Translations under genes and position numbers: made by a program
Part shown: in pieces, positions 62,401 through 64,000 of the stretch
How the letters are laid out: every line of letters begins with the position of its first letter
Numbering within the stretch: the first letter of the stretch is position 1
DNA from: Aquila chrysaetos chrysaetos
Lineage: Eukaryota > Chordata > Aves > Accipitriformes > Accipitridae
DNA: 64,000 nt
Reading direction: 5' to 3'
NCBI RefSeq assembly: GCF_900496995.4
Contig: NC_044014.1
Span: 13,976,501 to 14,040,500, forward strand
Notes under the pieces: model-generated
What the model saw: the letters and a program-made list of their open reading frames with translations, nothing else
Told to the model about the DNA's origin: nothing
Database searches by the model: none

Positions 62401-63377
62401 AGCGTCTCCAGTGTATCCAGATCACATGGGAGTTACTGAGCATGAGCTCTAGGCTTGATGTGTGCCTGCACAGTAAGAAAAGTGTAGCTTGGGTACATCA
62501 GACCTACTGTGGCTATGCAGTAGGGTTGTTCTGTACATGTACCTGAATTTGTCTGGCAAGTCCAAGATCCTTCTTTGACCAGCCTGATTTCCAGAAATCT
62601 TACACAAGGGTTGCAAATCCTTGAATTCCACCTGTTCTTCCAGACCATTAATAATTTAAATTGGCATTTTTAAAGGTCTTAAAATGGTTTTTTTTTTTTG
62701 GGGGGGGGGGTGGGAGAGAGTCAGGAGGTTCTGTGTTCATGACAGCAGTGCAATGGTAACTTTGGTCACACTGTCTCTCTGATTTTATTTTCATTTTGTA
62801 AAATGAGTAGAGAAGTTCTAAAATCTTTATCAATATTAGTTATGAATTGTTTCTAAGAGGCTTTGAGATCTTTAGATAAAAACATCTCTTAAAGCTTAAA
62901 ATTTATGATTTGTGTTTTATGTTGGTTTAGAATATTTTTTGATTCCTGGAGTAACATGAAATAGGGTGGTTTTAAATTATTTTATTAAAACAATTTTGAG
63001 AAACAAAACTTCTTGTAAATGTGACTAGCTGGATCACTCTAAGATGAACTAACCTAATCTTCAGCTTGTGTAAATTGCTATAATCCACTAAATTCAGCTG
63101 AATTCTACTGGGCACTTTTTCCCTCAGTTTAGAGTCAAATATAAAACTTTAAAGGGTGAAGCTCAGAAAGATATGTATTTTTTTTCTTTTTGAAGTCTTT
63201 GAAAGCTTTTAATGAAAGGTTTCATAGCCCAGTGATGGATTATTTCTCTTTATTTGTCAGGGGACAGTCTATACTTACAAACCTGCCCAGAGTGGAGAAG
63301 TTGTCAAACTCTTGGATGCATGCAGCAGTTGTTTTCTGGCAGCTGATTTTCTTACTCCAGGGAACAAGTACTGTGTG
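44295..63377 (+). CDS. CFAP43: Cilia- and flagella-associated protein 43 (WDR96), first ten exons, 3' partial
   Basis: Joining 44295-44416, 47604-47857, 48586-48682, 51367-51534, 52943-53093, 57817-57967, 59984-60046, 61176-61255, 61986-62117 and 63261-63377 gives 1,335 bases (445 codons) with GT-AG junctions and unbroken phase. The product matches the N-terminus of human CFAP43, including [44 protein letters not shown] and [14 protein letters not shown]. These are the N-terminal WD/beta-propeller repeats; the coiled-coil C-terminal part lies beyond the window. CFAP43 belongs to the tether/tether-head complex linking inner dynein f to the axonemal doublet and is needed for sperm flagella and motile cilia. 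The first residues ([20 protein letters not shown]) are low-complexity and poorly conserved, so the exact start is less sure than the rest. Divergent from GSTO1, as in human. Confidence 0.93.
44417..47603 (+). other. CFAP43: CFAP43 intron 1
   Basis: The CpG-rich beginning decays into AT-rich sequence. No nested gene, RNA or clear repeat is recognised. It ends in TTTCTTAAG. Confidence 0.6.
47604..47857 (+). CDS. CFAP43: CFAP43 exon 2
   Basis: It encodes [40 protein letters not shown] and [20 protein letters not shown], ending LAELK plus one base. Very similar to human; first blades of the propeller. The donor is GTAGTG. Confidence 0.95.
47858..48585 (+). other. CFAP43: CFAP43 intron 2
   Basis: AT-rich, with no feature recognised. 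The acceptor is TACATTTCAG. Confidence 0.65.
48586..48682 (+). CDS. CFAP43: CFAP43 exon 3
   Basis: It reads [20 protein letters not shown] then [11 protein letters not shown], matching human [20 protein letters not shown]. It ends within a Trp codon; the donor is GTAAGA. Confidence 0.95.
48683..51366 (+). other. CFAP43: CFAP43 intron 3
   Basis: AT-rich, with no nested feature recognised. The acceptor CTTAATGAAG has a modest pyrimidine tract, but phase and homology require it. Confidence 0.6.
51367..51534 (+). CDS. CFAP43: CFAP43 exon 4
   Basis: It reads [20 protein letters not shown], then [20 protein letters not shown] and [15 protein letters not shown]. The NPMNW and SLTIWHIER segments are WD-repeat cores shared with human. 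The donor is GTAAGT. Confidence 0.95.
51535..52942 (+). other. CFAP43: CFAP43 intron 4
   Basis: AT-rich, with no gene or recognisable repeat. It ends in CCTTTTTCACAG. Confidence 0.65.
52943..53093 (+). CDS. CFAP43: CFAP43 exon 5
   Basis: It encodes [20 protein letters not shown], then [20 protein letters not shown] and TFM. The [13 protein letters not shown] block is nearly invariant with human. Donor GTAGTT, phase 0. Confidence 0.94.
53094..57816 (+). other. CFAP43: CFAP43 intron 5 (4.7 kb)
   Basis: The largest intron of the gene within the window, AT-rich, with a run of 17 A at 57327-57343. A short stretch near 55220-55450 reads as broken protein-like phrases in more than one frame on the plus strand and may be a decayed retroposed sequence, but I cannot name a source. 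No intact gene is seen. Confidence 0.5.
57817..57967 (+). CDS. CFAP43: CFAP43 exon 6
   Basis: It reads [20 protein letters not shown] then [20 protein letters not shown], matching human [20 protein letters not shown]. The acceptor is TTTTTGTGCTGAAG and the donor GTAAGA. Confidence 0.95.
57968..59983 (+). other. CFAP43: CFAP43 intron 6
   Basis: Mostly AT-rich. At about 58741-59055 there is an abruptly more GC-rich block carrying a 104-codon minus-strand frame with no recognised family; this may be an old insertion. Confidence 0.5.
59984..60046 (+). CDS. CFAP43: CFAP43 exon 7 (63 bases)
   Basis: A short exon encoding [21 protein letters not shown], between TTTTGTGCAG and GTATTT. It is in phase with both neighbours. 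This linker is basic and not obviously similar to human, so it is the least certain exon; a protein without it would also remain in frame (21 codons). Confidence 0.7.
60047..61175 (+). other. CFAP43: CFAP43 intron 7, containing a CR1 insertion
   Basis: About half of the intron is a CR1 3'-end fragment (listed separately). The remainder is AT-rich. It ends in TGTGCTCTCAG. Confidence 0.7.
60405..60905 (+). mobile_element. CR1 LINE, 5'-truncated 3' end
   Basis: Long stretches follow the CR1 3' untranslated consensus in order: ttttgggctcc-cggtacaa, a 'gttcagcctggagaagagga' box, 'agatactaggaaaaaa', 'gggacaagttgcccagagaa', then 'ctagggtcccttccaacta' and the terminal 'ctatgattctg'. It is in the same orientation as CFAP43. 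It retains only the last roughly 500 bases, as is typical for CR1, which truncates at the 5' end and lacks a poly-A tail. The 126-codon frame across it (60421-60801) is therefore not a gene. This element is the main sign that the genome is avian. Confidence 0.9.
61176..61255 (+). CDS. CFAP43: CFAP43 exon 8
   Basis: It reads [20 protein letters not shown] then LYAAGS, corresponding to the human segment ending in GVLASG. The donor is GTAAGG; phase 0 at its end. Confidence 0.9.
61256..61985 (+). other. CFAP43: CFAP43 intron 8
   Basis: No feature recognised. The acceptor is TTTTCTGCACAG. Confidence 0.65.
61986..62117 (+). CDS. CFAP43: CFAP43 exon 9
   Basis: Forty-four codons in phase 0: [20 protein letters not shown] then [18 protein letters not shown], matching human HMTFSPNYTVLLIQTDK. 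The donor is GTATAG. Confidence 0.95.
62118..63260 (+). other. CFAP43: CFAP43 intron 9
   Basis: AT-rich, with an unusual homopolymer junction of T and G runs at 62688-62710. No gene is recognised. Confidence 0.65.
62688..62710. repeat. T12-G11 homopolymer junction
   Basis: Twelve T are followed directly by eleven G, then TGGG. The G side is capable of quadruplex formation. Lengths of such runs are often mis-called in assemblies. Confidence 0.9.
63261..63377 (+). CDS. CFAP43: CFAP43 exon 10 (last exon inside the window)
   Basis: Thirty-nine codons in phase 0: [20 protein letters not shown] then [12 protein letters not shown], matching human KGSVYIYTFGKEP and [20 protein letters not shown]. 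The donor is GTAAGA at 63378. Confidence 0.94.
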
Positions 63378-64000
63378 GTAAGAAATGGTATTCTTTCTTA
63401 TATAGAATAGTGGCACTTTTCAGGTAACCAATACGTTGCCAAGGCACAAAATCAAAAGCCTTGCAGAGATTGGGTCTGTTCTGATATTTGTTACAGCTGT
63501 GTAACTTCTCATTAAGGAAGTAAATGGCATTAATTCAGGTATGGCCTATAAAAGGGTCAGAATTTGCCCTAGAATGCAGGGTGGATAATTCACAGACTGC
63601 TAAAATGTCATACTATTTCTGCTGTTGGTTTGTGTGACTCACTATTGTTCAGGGACATAGCTGAGCAGGTGGATTCAATTAATAGAATAGATGTTGGAAC
63701 AAGAAATTCCTACTGATCTTTTCAGCCTTCAGCACAAATTGGAGCAGCCTGAGAGATGCCTCTGTCCTGGGTGCAGGGACAAAGAAGACCTTACTCGTGG
63801 ATCTGTCCATTCTGAGAAATTCCTTGCTTTCCTCCTATGTCTTTGACTCTTGCAAGACATGTATTTTAGCCAGCAAGTCTGATTCATCTCCAGGCCATGA
63901 ATTCTTCAAGTAGCCAGCCTAGGAACCCTGGGGTCTTAATCAATTAGGCTTGCTGAATCTGTTTGTTTGTTGTTAGCATGGGAATGATAAATTTTACCTG
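63378..64000 (+). other. CFAP43: CFAP43 intron 10, cut by the window end
   Basis: I searched for the next expected segment (human LTYSGEICVWWLEDC) and did not find it, so the following exon lies beyond the window. Confidence 0.65.

Noticed and set aside
1..64000. CRISPR arrays, bacterial operons, tRNA or rRNA genes
   Set aside because: No direct-repeat/spacer array, no operon structure, and no cloverleaf or rRNA segment was recognised. All gene signals are those of a vertebrate nuclear genome.

Overview
The window is vertebrate nuclear DNA, almost certainly from a bird. The evidence is intron-rich genes with GT-AG junctions, CpG-rich first exons, a recognisable 3' part of a CR1 retrotransposon (the main avian LINE) at about 60.4-60.9 kb, and host proteins that align closely with human ITPRIP, GSTO1 and CFAP43 as I know them. 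The same three genes are neighbours on human chromosome 10q25.1 in the same relative orientations, so this is a conserved block. I cannot name the species from the sequence alone.

Layout. From 1 to 16.3 kb there is no protein-coding gene I can support. It holds CR1 scraps, homopolymer tracts, a well-formed non-coding exon candidate (1694-1800, + strand) and a CpG-containing GC-rich patch (about 12.54-12.85 kb); either could belong to the 5' leader of ITPRIP. ITPRIP follows, with its whole 549-residue coding sequence in one exon (16335-17984, +). From 18.0 to 32.5 kb lies the convergent interval between ITPRIP and GSTO1, mostly featureless. The exception is a pair of unidentified minus-strand reading frames at 29.8-31.0 kb, with splice-like ends and coding-like composition. 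GSTO1 is complete on the minus strand (ATG at 40599, stop at 32893-32895): six exons and 242 codons, with the omega-class catalytic Cys32 intact. Its CpG-rich promoter carries striking short tandem repeats. From 40.8 to 44.1 kb is intergenic DNA that includes an LTR-like element (about 42.76-43.16 kb). CFAP43 then runs on the + strand from its CpG-rich promoter and ATG at 44295. Ten exons (445 codons, roughly the first quarter of a protein that is about 1,665 residues in human) fit in the window, and the gene leaves on the right.

Function. The three genes do not form a pathway. ITPRIP is a membrane-associated Mab-21-domain protein that modulates IP3-receptor calcium release. GSTO1 is a cytosolic glutathione-dependent thioltransferase and dehydroascorbate reductase. 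CFAP43 is a WD-repeat protein of the motile-cilium axoneme, and a forkhead (FOXJ1-type) consensus lies 23 bp upstream of its start codon. The joins GSTO1 exons 1-6 and CFAP43 exons 1-10 were checked by reading phase across every junction. The most open question is what the 29.8-31.0 kb minus-strand frames are; I could not assign them to a family.
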